A DNA stretch of 64,000 bases from Parus major (taxonomy: Eukaryota > Chordata > Aves > Passeriformes > Paridae), in assembly GCF_001522545.3 (NCBI RefSeq), contig NC_031769.1, positions 13,741,617 to 13,805,616 on the forward strand. The letters are read 5' to 3'. The translations under genes and the position numbers were made by a program. The notes beneath the pieces are model-generated. The model was not told the origin of the DNA. It worked only from the letters and a program-made list of their open reading frames with translations, and searched no databases. Positions 36,765-51,624 of the stretch are shown in pieces. Position 1 is the first letter of the stretch, and every line of letters begins with the position of its first letter.

Positions 36765-38419
36765 CTATCGAAGACCAGTTATAAAAAATCAACTAATACT
36801 TGAATAGTTGAATCTCTCATTCACAAAAGCAATATGATTACAGAGAAACTATTATTTGTATAATGTATGATTTGTGATATGTATGTATAATCTATTGTAA
36901 ATTATGTGTTTTTCAAACATCTGCTGTAGTTTATTGTGAGTCTATTAGAGGATATCTAATATCCAGTGAGAAATTGTGTGTAAGTAATCCATTACCTCTT
37001 TTCTGTCAGGAGAGCCCTGTAATTCAAACAGAGGCTGTCTATCCTTTTTGTATCAACCTTCTGAACTTGAGGATCTGAAGCTTTCTGCTGAACTATCTTG
37101 AAAATACATTCACATTATTTTCATGTCTGCCATAATAAGCCTGTTTTTTGACCAAGGGGGCAAAGAAGCTGTATGGTATGTGAAAACTGGCACAACTTTT
37201 AAACATGCATTAGTTCAAAGTCATAAAATAACATTCTTAGAAAAATAAAATCCATCTCTTCAAGTCAAAGTCACAATTCTTATTTCCATCAGCTGCCTGG
37301 TAATATCACAAGCACTATTTCTTCTAGGAATCCAACCCAGAGCATAGATTCCCCTTGCTCTTAGGAGATAGGCATATCTGCTTCAGAAGCAAGGTATCTG
37401 GTTTCTCATAGGACACACAGGGAGGTTTGCAGTTTCTGGTCTTATGTATGAGTTTTGTCAAACCACCACGGTTTATGAATTCCACATTCTTCGCTCAAGG
37501 AATTCCACAATTCAGCTGCAAGGTATAAAAGCAGCTATTAAATAGAGCTATTAAATATCCCTACTGTTACATGTTTATAGTTGCACTAGGAGGACTTGCC
37601 ATGGGCTAGACCTCATCAGGTTAAATTGCCTCCACTTAAACTAATGGGTCTGTGTCAGTTTTCAACTCTAGTGGAGCTGGAGTGGTGGGACAGGATGGGA
37701 TGCACATCCTACAAGCAGAACCAGAAAAGCTCTGTGAGAAAGACTTGAATGTATTTTCCAATTGCAGATCTCAAATTGCTCTTTAGGAGCTGAGATTCTC
37801 CATTCAGTAACATCTTTTCCCCTCCTGACAGCAGCACCTTTGTGATGCCATGCCGTCTGCTGCTAATGTCCTAAAGAGTTTGGCTAGATGCCAGAATGGA
37901 GAGTGTGGTTGCAGAGTGTGGATTTTTTGGGTTCCCTGTTGGGCAAGGTGTCTTTCATGGTCCTCTGCCCAGGACAGTTGTTACACGTCTCCCTTGGGGC
38001 TTCTGGTTTCAGACACAGGGCAGAGTGCCGGGTGTATTTTTCCTTTTTATTTTCTTCTCAGCCTGGAAAAAGTTCTCTTCTCTCTGTGGGAATTTAACTT
38101 ACGTAGAGACTGTGGGATTGGGACTGCAGCTTACTCTGTTATACCTAATTAACCCTGGGAATTCATATCCACAACACAGAACTAGGCCAAGTATATAGGT
38201 AGCTTTACAAAAGAAAATTAAGGATTTGCAATGAAGACATGGAATATCCACAATTACATTTCATATGATACAAAATAATTAAGGGATATCAGCCATAATG
38301 GTTCATGGCACAATCCAAGTTTTAACAGATGGGGATACAATGAAATTTACCCATGGGAAAGTGATTTTGTAATTGTAGAGGTGGGTGTATTCCATTTACT
38401 TCTGTATTTATTTTAGATG

Positions 38420-38443
38420 AATGTTTATATTTGTATAAACATT
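38420..38443. promoter_or_regulatory. Forkhead-like palindrome
   Basis: The perfect 9-base arms AATGTTTAT and ATAAACATT flank six bases. Each arm contains TGTTTAT, close to the forkhead core TGTTTAC. The palindrome is seen directly; binding is only a guess. Confidence 0.3.
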
Positions 38444-39122
38444 AAGGAAAAGCATCATTCTATAACCTCTGGGTATTTTTACCATTTCTTTAAAATACAG
38501 AAGTAATTGCTGCATACTTCTTAAAGAATAAAAGGAAAAAAATTAAAACTCTTGGTTTTCCCCACCCACACATTTCTCTTCGCTTCATATATCCCAGCCC
38601 TCAGATTGCCCCTCCCTCTGCAAAAGCCTGGGAAAAGATTCACAAGCACATGTGAAAAATGGTAGTTTCACATGGCTGTAGTAGGTTCACATCCTTATTA
38701 TGTAAATGAGTGGTTTTGGTTTGGGCGTCTCTTTTGTGGTTTTTGTGCAGATGGTTAAATGCTTAAAGACAGTGGGCCAAACTGTTCCTACTGGAATTTC
38801 ACTGGCTTTGGCTAAACTACACCAGGAGTCTAAATAGGCCGTGGAACCAAAATCTATTTTTGCATATAATGGAATAGTCAAATGGGTAATGGGATTGCTG
38901 CACAGTGGCAGAAAGGAAGAAGCAGCCGTGAGATTTCCCTTTGTCTGGTAATTAGTGAAGTACCTGGAGAACAACAGATCTGAGAAACTTCACTTTGCTC
39001 CTGTGATCTGCACTTTCTCCAGCCAGGTAAGCACAGAGCTGTGTGGTGGAGAACTGATTAATTAGCCCAAGCCAGTTGTAAAATCGTTAGGAAACAAGTG
39101 GTGTCTGTTTTCTTCTGCACAG

Positions 39123-39537
39123 GATGCCAAGAGATGTATTTAAAGTGCGAGAGTCAAAGGTCAGTTTGACATCACGTACTCTAAGAAGGAGCCCTTGCTT
39201 AGATCCCTGTTTCATGTTAGAAGTGCTGTCTGCAAGCCGTGAAGTTATTGTACTTGATAAGAGAAGGAGTAGGATTAATCTGCAGCAAGGAAAATTTAGG
39301 TTAAATATTATGAAAAATGTTGTAACTGTGAGATCACTTAAACAAAGTAGCAGGCTGTCAGGGGAGACAGTCAAGGCTGGAAGTGACACTTTTCTATCAG
39401 TGCTGGTTGGGAGAATAATTAATAAGCATTTCCCTGTGAAGGGGGAGTGGCACTCGCTCCCCCAGAGGCTTCTGCCAAACCAAAGGAGCCGACGGATCTC
39501 ACAGACATGCTTGGAGCTAATGCTTATGTACAGATAA
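39123..39537 (+). other. Open frame with upstream splice acceptor, unidentified
   Basis: A pyrimidine-rich tract ending in TGCACAG stops at 39,122, and an ATG follows at 39,124 and opens 137 codons to a stop ending at 39,537. The frame is rich in Arg, Ser and Leu and shows no domain I know. No strong in-frame donor follows; the best is a moderate GTGAGA near 39,328. The patch also keeps an AGGTCA-GTT-TGACAT near-palindrome (39,158-39,172), like a nuclear receptor element with one mismatch. It may be a chance frame in a regulatory element; I do not call it a gene. Confidence 0.25.
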
Positions 39538-42500
39538 AATGGAGCTTCCTGAAAGGACTTTTACAACCTCTTCTCAGCTTGTGTTACATATTCTAAATGT
39601 AAATTGAATGCAAATGCTTTGAGCTGTTTTGCCACAAAGCAATTTACAATCTCTTACACTAAATCTGACCCACTGGAAATATAAGGGTCCGTAGTAATGC
39701 TTCATATAATTCTTTAGAAACTAATTGGGTTACAACAGGAAAAAGGTCTGCTCCCAATCACTATGATTTCTCACGCCTATTTCATATTTTTTTCACAAAA
39801 TTCTTGTTGTAATTTAATGTCTCTATGGTTTTAAGCAATATCTTCCTCTATCAAAGTTAATGATCATGTTGGCATTGCATTCAGTGAGAAAATGCATAAG
39901 TTAGATGTGTGGCTCAAGTTCTAAATGTTCTGCTAAATTTTTTATCTTCAAATTCTTCAGGCTTATCTGCTCTCACTGAACCAGTGATAATAAGGTATCT
40001 TTCCTTCTGTTTTTGTTCTGGAAAGATAAAAGTTGTCATTTCCTAGCATTATATGCAAGTGCAACAAATTGCAAAACAAAGGCCTCTACATGATTTTGGT
40101 GATCAAGTGAGTAATTAATTGATTTTAAAAATCAGATTAATCTCAGTCCCTAATTTGAGCCAACAAAATTCTCAAATCTTCTCAACAGAGAGCCTAAGAA
40201 TTATTGCCTTGATAATAACAGAAAATCTGAACTTGGCAGTTTTATAGATTGGCCTGTGTCTAAAAACCTTTAGTAAAGGTTGTTCTCCACCATCTCCAGC
40301 AGAGTAGCATTTCACAAAAGCAGACATTCATTTTGTCCACTAACAGGGGTTTTGGCAAAAGTGAAGGGGGGTAATAGGCAACATGGTGTTTAATCCACAG
40401 ATTTCTGTCTACTGCACCCTACAGAGCCACACCCAGGGAACCAGAAGAAAGAGATCAAAAGGCTTTAAAAATGTCAGGCAACAGGATCTCATTTAAATTA
40501 TTAAGTGAGATGTCCTCTTGGGTTTGACAGTAGCAAAACATATCACATAGCCTGTTTTCTTCTCTTCCTTTATGCTGATTTTGACAGGCTGGTACAATTG
40601 CAATGTAGAAATTGTATTTCTGCTCTCCAGCGTCACTTTGGACACCATTTGAAAATGTGTTTTTTACAACAGTGTAACATTCAAAGGTGTTTGAATCATA
40701 CAGAAACTGGAGGATTTGTAAAAGGTCCTTAACCAGTATTGACTGAAATAAAACTTATTTGATAAAAAATAACCCAGAAACCTGCCTTAGGTGAAGCTGA
40801 TAAGCACTTGGGGAACACAGAAGGGCTTATCTGTAATTCTGTTAAGTGATTCAACCTTAAGAATGGTGCATTTCTAATTCACATACATATGCTAAAAGCC
40901 TTTTTTGAGTTTTCAACAATTGAAATTGTTAAAACCGTATAAGCAGAGATTTTTTTCTTGTTATTTGGATTGGCTTTATTTCAGAAAGATAGATACAGTC
41001 CCAACCTGATGTCATACTGCGGAACATTAAAACCTTTTTCCCAAGCTCTATGTGTAACCTCTATCTAAATCCTTGTGCATGAATAGTCTCACTGACGTCA
41101 GCAAAAGCAGGGCTGCACAGTCTAATTCTTAAAATAAGTCATCTTCATATAAATTCTTGCTGCTGTCATTTTTATCTCAGATTTTGTATGGTAGAGCATA
41201 TGGCCTGAATGTGAGACTGGCTGAATATTAAAATTCTCTAGCTTAGTGAGTAATTCATGTTTCTAAATCGTATGAGTAGTGGATAGTACTGATTTTAAAA
41301 AGCACCAATCAGTCAAGACTTACGTGCTTAAAATGGAAGAAATACAAATAGAAGGTCATCAATATACACATGATTAATGACCACACTTAAAAGCAGTTTT
41401 AACTGTGTCTCCTAACCATGGATTTGCATGTCTGTCTGTATGAAGGATGGGCTGAAACAAGAGCAAAAAAGATCTCAGCACTGTTCTGTGTTCCTTACTT
41501 ATGTTAATGCCTTTGGGATTCTTTACAGAATAAAACAGGTATTGTGGATTTAGGAAAACAGAACAGGCTATTTTTAGGATCCAATTCATATGAAACCATG
41601 TTCACTTACCTTATAGCAGCTCCCCAATTGTCTTCTTACAATTACCTTGGCTAAATGCAGATGGGCAGGAGATTGCAAAATTGAGCTGAGCAAGGTTAGG
41701 GACTTGCACCCCTGAGGATTAAAAGCAACAGGAGACAAAATGCATGTTGAAGAGGAGCAAGCTTCTGGGTGTAAAGGGCTCTGGTCATACTGGGTGAAAG
41801 GCATTTCACATTCAGAATGCTTTGCCATAGCAAAGTGTTTGCTAATGTGCTCTCATCCTCTCATGTTGCCCCAGGTATCTAAGGCAATTCCTACATGGCA
41901 AATGAAGGGAGAGTCATTTATAACGTGACAGACTCATGCTAAGGCTGGCGGGGAATATCGTTAACCTCACGAGTCTTGATGTGACTGAAGAGGCTCAAGA
42001 TCTGTATGGGAGACAAGTCTGAAAATTAACAGCCTCATTAATCAAATCACAATGTTTTGACAACTTCATGGTGTGTATGCAATCTATCCTGTATACAATT
42101 TAGCTAAGGCTTTTATGCAGCTAGAGGTTTTTTTTGCAATAACTTTATGTGAAAGGGCTCCACCTCACAGCAAAATTACTGTATTGTAAGCTGATTATTG
42201 AAGAGTAAAAAAAGCCTAATAAGATGAGATTCAAACAGAAAATCCTGCCAGGATTATGAAGGAGGTAGCACACCTTTTCTCCTACTTTATTTTACTGACA
42301 GCAGTATAATCACCATCATCATTTATTTAGATAGTCTGGAGGAAAGCTGTTCAACCTCTCACACCTGAGCTCAGGTACTGGAAATACTCCTCTTCAAAGC
42401 AGAAATGCTTTGAATCCACTTGCCCAATGTGTTTAGTCAAGAATGAAACAGGAGTGGGTAACCTGCTGGGGCACCCTACCATGACACGCCAGAGCATGTC

Positions 42501-45500
42501 CCTCAGATAACCAGTTCTCCAAAGCAACAGGTCACTCAGGGTAACTCAAAGCATCTCCTCAGATGTCAAACAATCATTTTCTGCTAAAATACAGCCCAAA
42601 ATCCTTTGTTTTCCAGGCTCCTTCTAAGTACCTACCCTAAGGAGCTTAAGGATACATGGTTGACTCTTCCGCACCTAGGGATTTAGGCAGAAGGCTTATT
42701 AATACTTCTGAGTATTAATTGTCTAAATCCCTGCACATCTAGGCAAGGCTACATTAATTATTATGTCTGGGTTATAAAGAAATGTTGTTGCTTGTTATAA
42801 TGGGCTTCATAGGAGAACATTTGATGTAGTGGCAAGAGTAGCAAAACACTGCATTTCACTATGAATGTTTTGGAATGGAAACTCACAAAAAATACATATT
42901 ATTTTAGCTCTCTTTGTTCTTATTGTCCATCTTCAAGGGTAAAAATTTGAAATCACAGCTAAAAATGGTTAGAAGCAAGAATGAAGAACTGTCAACAAAA
43001 TATATCTATTTACAAGAGATGTATTGAATCACAAAATTAATGACAGTGTCACTAATACTGTGGCCATCTCAGTTCATCCTGTGCCTTCAGACTCTTTCAG
43101 CGAAATATCAATATCTCATTTTCCAATCCAGAAAGCTGTGGCACAGGGAAGTTAGCTGACACTTGGCTTCATTGAATAGCCATGGCAGATGTAAAGAGCT
43201 TGCTTTCAGCTTTCCAGTCCAGTGCCTACTCACTTTCTCCCATCAGCTCCTATCTCCCTAAATGACCTAACTAAACCCAGTCATACTGAGGGTCATCTAG
43301 GCTCACATTTGCATCTAAAAATCTCAACTCTCTCGCTAATCTCACAGCTTTATGGTCCTGCTAACTACTGTGTGAACAGAACAGAGCTGTTACAAACCAG
43401 GAAGCATACAGCTGACTGAACAGGCAGCCCCTGGGCAGCCCAATTCCTTTCCAATGCTCCTGCCTTCCCAGACCTTGGCTCTGATGAGAGCAGGATGGCT
43501 CCCAGCTTCCAACCTGCAGCAGGTTGGGTATTTGCATCTGCACTGCAGTCAGGGACGTGACTGTGGCATCCATAGCAGTGCCAGATTCTTACCCAGTTAG
43601 TGGCAAAGCTGTGGTGGCACGGGATTTATTGTTCCTGGTGGGAACATTCAGCACTGAGCAGAGTCTATGACATTATAAGTACCTCAGCCAGTTAAATAGA
43701 AATGGTTCAGACATGTGTTGTAATCACATCTCCAAATGCAAGGATTGCAAATTTTGGTAGAGTTTATCACTGCTCTGAGCAGCACCATTAACAAGCAATA
43801 CTGTGATTTTCCCAGAGCACAGTGCTGTGTAGAAACCTTACTCAGGTTCTTTCCAGCTGACATATCCTTTTGTTGCTGGCATGAGACATGTTTCCAAGAT
43901 TCTTATCCCTGTGGGGAAAAAAGAGGTAATCCTTCATCAGTTTGTCTATTATCCATCTGCTAGTTCTGATTTTTGTGAATTCCCTTGTGGGGAAAGGGAC
44001 TTAGGTTTGAAATTTTTCTCAAAGTTGTCTGGCTGGAATGGTTCCTATAGTAGCCATGCAGCAATCATGTATGGACAGAGGACACTTTGTGGTATATGTT
44101 TGAGGAGAAATGTGCAGTAGTTGAGGAAAAGCTGAAAAACAGGATGTTATATGCCAAATATCTGAAAATTAAATTCAGTGGAGCCTTTTCAGGAGTCTGT
44201 TCATCACAACATGTTGGTGCTGTGAGTCAGGCAGGATTGTGCCTCTCCAATGGTCTGTAGGTCTCCTAACATCCCTTTGTTCAGAGAGATGGAAGGACTG
44301 GCTTTACAGTGCCCATGAGACCAAATCCGGGTTAAAGCTAATGAGGAATGCATACATTTAATTGTTGAAGGTGTTTTCTGCATGTTTCAGGAAAGGGGGG
44401 TTATTACCATTCCCCCCTCCCCCAACATAAAATAGGATCCTGTACATTGGAAATGTTTACAGTGTAACAAAATGAGGTTATGTTACGCTGTAAAATTTTA
44501 AAGGGGGACTAGCAGGGACACCTAGGCTCAGCAGCATGAAACCCATGAGCTGTTCAGACAGGAAGGACTTGTATTTAAAAATTATGAAAATTATGTTTCA
44601 ATCTAAGGTAAAAGCAAGTGGTTTTGACACAAAGGTTGGGACTTTTCCAGCTACAGCCCCTCCCCTGCCAGGTACAAACAATTTTATTCAGAGTAGGGGC
44701 TGAACAGGATGCATTTACCACCTGGCTCAAAGCTGGGTGTGCTGTTGGTTATTTGGATAGTGAGAGAGCAAACCCACAGGCTTGTCTTTCATTGCCACAC
44801 TGCAAGGTGACAGTGTCTGGCAGCAAGGAGAGCTCCAGAGGGGCACTGTGTGCCCTGCAGTGCAGCACACTGGGGTCTGCTCCACCTCACACACAGCACG
44901 GGGAGAGTTTGGCTCTGCTGCCAAAAGGAGTCCCCGAGTGCCTCTGTGCAAGTCAGACATCTCTGTGAGCCTGCTCAGGAGGCTCAAAGTGAGGAAAGGG
45001 ATGGTGTATTATCTCATTTCCTTCCCAGACTTCCTACTACTGTTTTGGGCAATTTATACCTTTAAGAATGCATAAGGCAAACAAACCTTGTTCTCCCTGG
45101 TGTGTGAAAGCCTGTCTTTTGCATTATTAAACCATAAAGGAAAGCCTGGCGTTATCTCACGCAGATTCTCTGCACGTACAAGAGGATCTGGCCCAAACAC
45201 ATTTCACGGCTTGTCTGTCTGAGTTAGTGTGCTGCTTGCCAGGAGTGAAGGAGAGGAAAGAATCAATGCTTAATACCACACAGTCTTACACAGGTTGCTC
45301 TGATGTGCTTATCACCACAAAGTAGACAAACAAAACTAAAAGCATTCAGAGATACCTACTGAAAGTGTAAACTAAACAAAAGCCATCTAATCAGGATTTT
45401 ATCCATTTAATTGCAGGGTGTTTTTTTCATCAGCTGTATAATGGTTTATTGTCTTTCAATGCTTATTTATTGTAATTAATTAAAGAAGACTTAGAACACT

Positions 45501-48500
45501 ATTTCCTTATGGATTACAAAAGAAAAGAAGATGCAGCACCATTTTTCTTTGCAATTAATTGAGTTATTTGCAGATCCCCTTGGTCTGTCAGGTAATATAT
45601 TATTATAGCTGCATGTCACACTGTCCATTTCTCTAAGTAGAAAGCAAGGGCAGAAGCCTGACCCATGAAATGCAGAAAACATATCAACATCATTATCCAT
45701 ACTTTCTTGAACCCAGTAACAGCTCTTTCCTGAAGAGTGTCTTTTTCTTGATTACAGCGGTTGAAGCAGGCTGTACAAGGATGGGAGAGTAGTTCTAGGA
45801 CAATGTTACTTCTGATCTCAAAAGCAGCAATTTCTTTGTGAGTGTGCTAGTCCTGACTTAGGTTTTCCATTGCCTTGATTTCAAAGACAGGGGTCATCTT
45901 ACAGCCATGCCGCTCTAAAATAGATTTAGCGTCCACTGAGTATAGGTCCAAATGCTCAGCAGATTTAAGAAAGACTGTATCTCAAGGAGTTGCACCAATG
46001 AGGGAGGAAAAGGAAGTGGAAAGAAGACAAATTTGGTCCCATTTAATGAATACTTCCTTGACATTTGCGCAGCTCCCGCTGGGGATTTGAGCTGTCACGC
46101 ATGTATTCAGTATGGTCCCAGCTTCTGAAGCCCATGAGCTGTGTATGTGTTTGTGTTGTGTGTATGTCCATTACCCAGCTTGCTTTCCAAAGTATTAAGT
46201 AACAGAAGAAAACTTTGCAATTTTTTTAGCAAACACTTGTGAATTCTGGTAGGTTTTCCACTTATTTTTGCATTTTAAATTAGTGTAGGGCAATGCAGCC
46301 CAGATGCAATGCCACAAAACTCTGTAAATCAGTACCAGAGATGATGCTGATCTGTAGTGCACATTTTCCTTCCTGTAAGTCATTATCACATGCCTCTCTT
46401 TCTAAGAAAGACATTTTTATGAGAGGTGGATCGCTGGGGTGGTTTTTTTGCATGGCTGGTTTGCCCCACATTCCAGCTATAACAATGCAGTTTCACTGGG
46501 CACTGGGTCATATATCTGACCTCAGTTAACAAGCTGTTCCTGTTTTTAGGCTACTGGGAATGTTTATTGGCCACTGTTTTCCTCCTTTCTAAACACATAG
46601 TTATTTCTCAAGACCCATATAAATCATAAGGTCACAAAACACATAAAAACTGTGACATTCTCTGTGATACAGGATACAAATGAACTAAATTCAAGCTTAA
46701 CAGCTTTAAACATCTATGATATATTTTATCATAAGATAAATACATTTATTTCAGTTATATATACTTTTCAGTCCTAGGATACACAGGATAAAATGGCATT
46801 AAAGTTGCTCAATGGGACAAACTTTTATATACTGGTGTTTCAAATTGATACAGTTTAACTGTGAGCTCTATTACAAAAACAGTTACTCTGAAACAGTTTA
46901 AATAGTGATCTGTTTGCAATAAACATTAAGTAATCATGCACTTTATGAGAAAATTATAATTCTGAGGGTAGTATTGAATTTCCTAATGCAGATTTCAAGA
47001 GCAGAATCTCAGGGAGAAGTCTGCACTCATGTTGAATTGACGCACTAATGTGTGCAAAACCAAACTACACCTATAAGGATATGCATAAGTTATCAACAGG
47101 AATTTTATTTATAATGTCTCTACTGAAATTAGACAACAAATTAATAGAAAAGTGTTGGTAGCAATTACTATAGTTTAAATCTACATAGAAACTCTGCTTC
47201 CCTGTTCTCATCTGCTTTAGTGGTTTTAAAATTAACATCTTCCAGGCTGAGTTTCCCAGGCTGCTTCTCTGGCTGAGAATGAACTTTGGGAAGAAATATC
47301 TGAAATTATTCAGGTCTTTTCTTGTATAAAGAATATAAAAATAAGCACACACAGAAACACACACATACGTGCGTACATGTCCCAGTTGCAAAACAGAAGA
47401 CAAGCCATGGGACTTTTTCAGGCAGCTCTTCAACCACACTTACTCAGATCAGAAGTCTGGAATTTGAAAGCACCATCCTTGAGTAAATGTTCCTTGCACT
47501 GCTCTTAGGAAATATCATTCAGATTTCACAAAGCTAGGGCCCCTTTAAAGTTGCCAACCCTAAGTATTACTCATGTGCTTAAGGGTTGTTTGTTAAAGTG
47601 GCAATGTACACAACCAAATGATTTTGTGCTGAGATAACGGCTCGCCAGGAAACATGCAGACGTTGGAAGTGGGTTGATCTGTGAACTACAAATGTTTCTT
47701 ATTCAGCTTTGTGTGCCTCCTGTGCCAGAGAGCACTCCTAGATGTTATGGCCAGACACTTTGCCTTTCCAAGTTTGTATTATAAGAAAGAAATAAGGAGA
47801 TGGTTTTCATCTAGATGTTACAATAGTCTGCCAAAGCTCTTCTCAGCATTATGAGAATATTTACTTAATAATGCCATGTATCTCACACTCTTAAGGACTC
47901 TGTTTTCAATATAGAAAAGACTTGAAAGTTTGGATCTCCTTTTTGTAGTTCAAACTCTTTTTTCTTTGGTGATAGCTCAAGAGAGTCCAACCCCCCTTTC
48001 CCCAGTAAAAATCCACAGGAAAAGCTCTAATACACGCAGATGATGAAACACTGACAAGCCGAAAGTTTCAAAAGCAAAGCTGGACATTTTCCAATAACTC
48101 CACTTGTTTGTACATGTGCTTAATCGTGTGGCTATATACAGGTTTGAGATACAGTCTCAGCAAAAAATCAATTAAAAAAATCCAATAATTTGCATGTGTC
48201 ACACTTCCAGGCAAGGAAGTGTGACAGCAGCCATTTATATCACTACAGACTAAGAATGTGAAGACGCTAATCCCACAGTGGATTTTTCACTTGGCCCAAG
48301 GTCTGCCCACAGGACATGTAATGAAGAAATCACAACAAAGGGAGCAACACTGAGAAATATGGAGCTCTAAGTGCCTAACACCGCATCCTCAATATTCCTT
48401 TATATAGTTCCTAACTGGAAATAAGTGCAAATGCCCATTTCACTGTATTTACAGGGCTTCAGGACATGGTTGCTATGGAAAAAAATTGCCATAACTTCTG

Positions 48501-51500
48501 ATCTAAAGCTGATATGTATGTCTGTAATTTCCTTTCTCCTTTAGCCTCTTTTAGTTTCATTAATTATAGGTATTGGTCAGAGAGGTTGTAGACAGCCCAC
48601 AAGGGACAAATATCTGAGTTCCTGAAGTGTGGAACTTATTTTATGTTCTGAACTTTCACAGTTTCTGTGAAAAACTAACATCTACCTTATACTTTTAAAA
48701 GTTGAGTTCCTAAGGTTGTGATTAATATACTACATAGATCCCCAAAGGATAATTACAAATTAATCAGCGGTTCAAAATTCCCAAATGGAGTGCTATAAGG
48801 TTGCCATAACTTTAAAGCATTTTTTTCCCCCTTTCATGGAAAGAAAAAGAAATCACAACCGATTCTGATCTCCATTTGATACAGTTCTTTCTCTGTTCTT
48901 TAGGCATTCGAGGAAGCAAATCCAAGACTTCTATAACTTACCAATTAGGCAGGCTTTTTAGTGAATTCAGCACTACATGCACAGAGCACTAATCCAGCCA
49001 CAAATCATTAAACTTGTTAGGCACATGAAAACAATGTTTGATGGATATAGAGGTGTACAGTGAGTGTGAGTGTGTATATATGCATGAGTCTCTGTATGCA
49101 AGTTATTTAGTCTAGTTCTCCTACAGAAATATATTTGTGATTCTGTGTGAGACTTCGCAGCCCCTTCTTTCAGTCATTCTATAGCTTAGGAAAACTTCCA
49201 AGTTTCAAGTCTCTGTTAAGAAGCTTTATTTGAAACCCACAGAAGCCACTAGGAATCTTTCCATTATTTCAGGAGAAGCTAGACTGGGCTCTTATGTTTA
49301 AAACACAGTATCTGGCTATCTCAGCTTTGTTCCTTGCTGTTTGCAAAATTTCTGTAAGACTGCTGGCACTCAGTCTCTCTCTCCCATCTCCACATATGTA
49401 AAATGAGAATGACAACTTTACCTCAGAGGAATGTCGCAAAGCTTCACTTATAAACAGATTGGCATACTTGGATGAAGTTGCTATACTAACAAGAAGTTTT
49501 CTGATTGATGGGCATCTCTTGGGAGGTCATAGAAACAAAAACAAAACCATATAGTTGAGGGTTTGGATTTTTTTTTATTTTTTTTTTCTTACAAGAGCCT
49601 ATTCTTATGCATGATGCGATGGCTGTTTGTGTCATCTTTCTTCTCTCTCTTATCACCTAGGATATCTTTCCAAATCTAACCATGTCAAATTAGTGGCTAA
49701 ACGCTAAACTAAGCCGAGGCATAACCCTCACACCTGAAACATCCACATGAAAAGCTTGAGGTACAGTGAATAATAAGAAAGTTAGTTTTTTAAAAATGTA
49801 ACTTTTTTCCAGTTTCTAAAACCCTTAGCTGTCTCAACATAGATAAAGTAACTATTAAGCAACCAGAAAAAATTAGACTGCATTTCATCTTGTGAAGAAC
49901 ACTGGAAAGTTGGCAAGAGGTAAGATTTTGCAGTGAAATAGGGAAGTGAACAAGTTGTAAATGACTCTAATATCTTCCAGATGGCATATTTTACTTGGGA
50001 ACTGAGTTTAGAGTAATTAGAGGCATGTGAAATTCCTATAAATACTAAACTTCACCAGTTTGACACTAGAAAGCTCCTTCCTCTCTGAAGTCTTTAAACT
50101 GCTAAGTGTTTCTTTTTCCCCCACTTAAAGTGGAAGTCAAGCATTTGTAAATTTGTCTTATTTGACAGACAGAAACCTTTTCCATGAAAAGATAGCATTT
50201 TTCTATGTCAGAAAGTTATGAACTGAAGTTTCTCACTGAAGAGGTTTAAAATTAAATGTTTCTTCCCAGAAGAGGTTTTCATTTTTATATACTGGGATCA
50301 TTATATTATAATTTATTACAGTATGTGGCAAGCAATGAAATCAGTGGAATTTACTGTAACTTCAAGATCAGATCTTTTCATTGGTGAAATGCTTTTTGCA
50401 GATAGATGTGCTGAAGACCTTAGCAGATGAATTTTGCTTTTACTTCCCTTAGGACATTGTAATGCTAAAATGTCAAAACCTAGTCCGTAACCTCTGGTTC
50501 TTCTTCATTTTCTGCATGACAATGTTACATGCATTCCAAAAGTGAATCCTGGTGTTCTCATTTCTGTTAAAGAATTTTCCAGATTTTATTTGGTATTAAT
50601 AGAATAGAACTAAGTGAATACAAGGTAAAATATTCTGTCACACTTGCATCCTCTTCAGCCATATATCAGTGTAAACCGATTTAGATCCATTTGTATAAAG
50701 GGCCTAATCTCATTTGCAGCAGCTAAAGATCTGGCTATTGTTCTCACTGGAGCTGTATAGATAAAAGTGCAGATACAATCTGCAATTATTTGGTTCAGAT
50801 CTTCAGTTCTGACAGTCCTAGGTACTCAAAAAACATGAACCAAAATACAAGGAGCATGTGATAAGATGAAGGATACTAAGATTTTAAAATAGTAATGATT
50901 CTTTTGTTGCATATGGGTTTTGAAATGTTATTGGTTAAGGTATGTTGCATTTCAGATTCCTTTGTTCAGCAGAGAATTAAGAGCTTAATTTTAAACGAAA
51001 GCGCAAATCCCAATGCATTCAATTATTCCAGAAATCAGTGTAATAACAAGACTGCTGCTAACATTAGTTAGAATTAAACTGTTGCAGTGGGTAACTGTAG
51101 ATCTTTGTTGATGTCTTTGTTACATCTTTTCTCTTTTTCACTACAGCATTGTCTTGTACTAAAATAGACCCTCAGTAGTTCCTTCTTAATGGAGACCCAC
51201 TGTCACTTAATGGCATTAGTAAATTTCTGAACAGTAGCCAAATCCCAATGGCCTTATTCCCAGAAATCTCTTAGGTTGACAGGACCTTTGTATGAATAAC
51301 TCCAGTGAATTTTGGCCCTGGGTGAACACCATAAAAACACCAGCTCACAAAAGACCAATGGAAACAAAGGCCCCCCAAACTGAGAATAAATTACAAATCA
51401 TTAATCGATTGCAAATTGTGCATTTAAATATCCAGCACTTTGGAGAACTCTGGGATTTAGATGATATGTTGTCTCCCTCAGGGGGCTGCATCTGCACTAT

Positions 51501-51624
51501 GAATCTAGTACAAACAAAAGCAGTTTAAAAGCCTCCTGCCATGGGCACTGACTCCCACCTTCCCTTCTCACTGAGTTTGCACTGCCTGGCTCTTCCTAAG
51601 TCAACCATAGGAGTGTTCTTCCTC

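Larger units (their letters stand above)
36765..51624 (+). other. NRP1: NRP1 intron 2, distal stretch up to the assembly gap
   Basis: AT-rich intron without a recognised gene. It contains a forkhead-like palindrome at 38,420-38,443, a long open frame behind a good splice acceptor at 39,123, a G-run/C-run pair near 44,395-44,424, a mildly GC-rich patch at about 44,640-44,960 and a poly-T stretch at 49,568-49,590. No named repeat was seen. Confidence 0.75.

Noticed and set aside
44391..44424. G-run and C-run pair considered as a hairpin or terminator
   Set aside because: It is a short homopolymer pairing in intron DNA of a eukaryote, where a bacterial-type terminator has no meaning.
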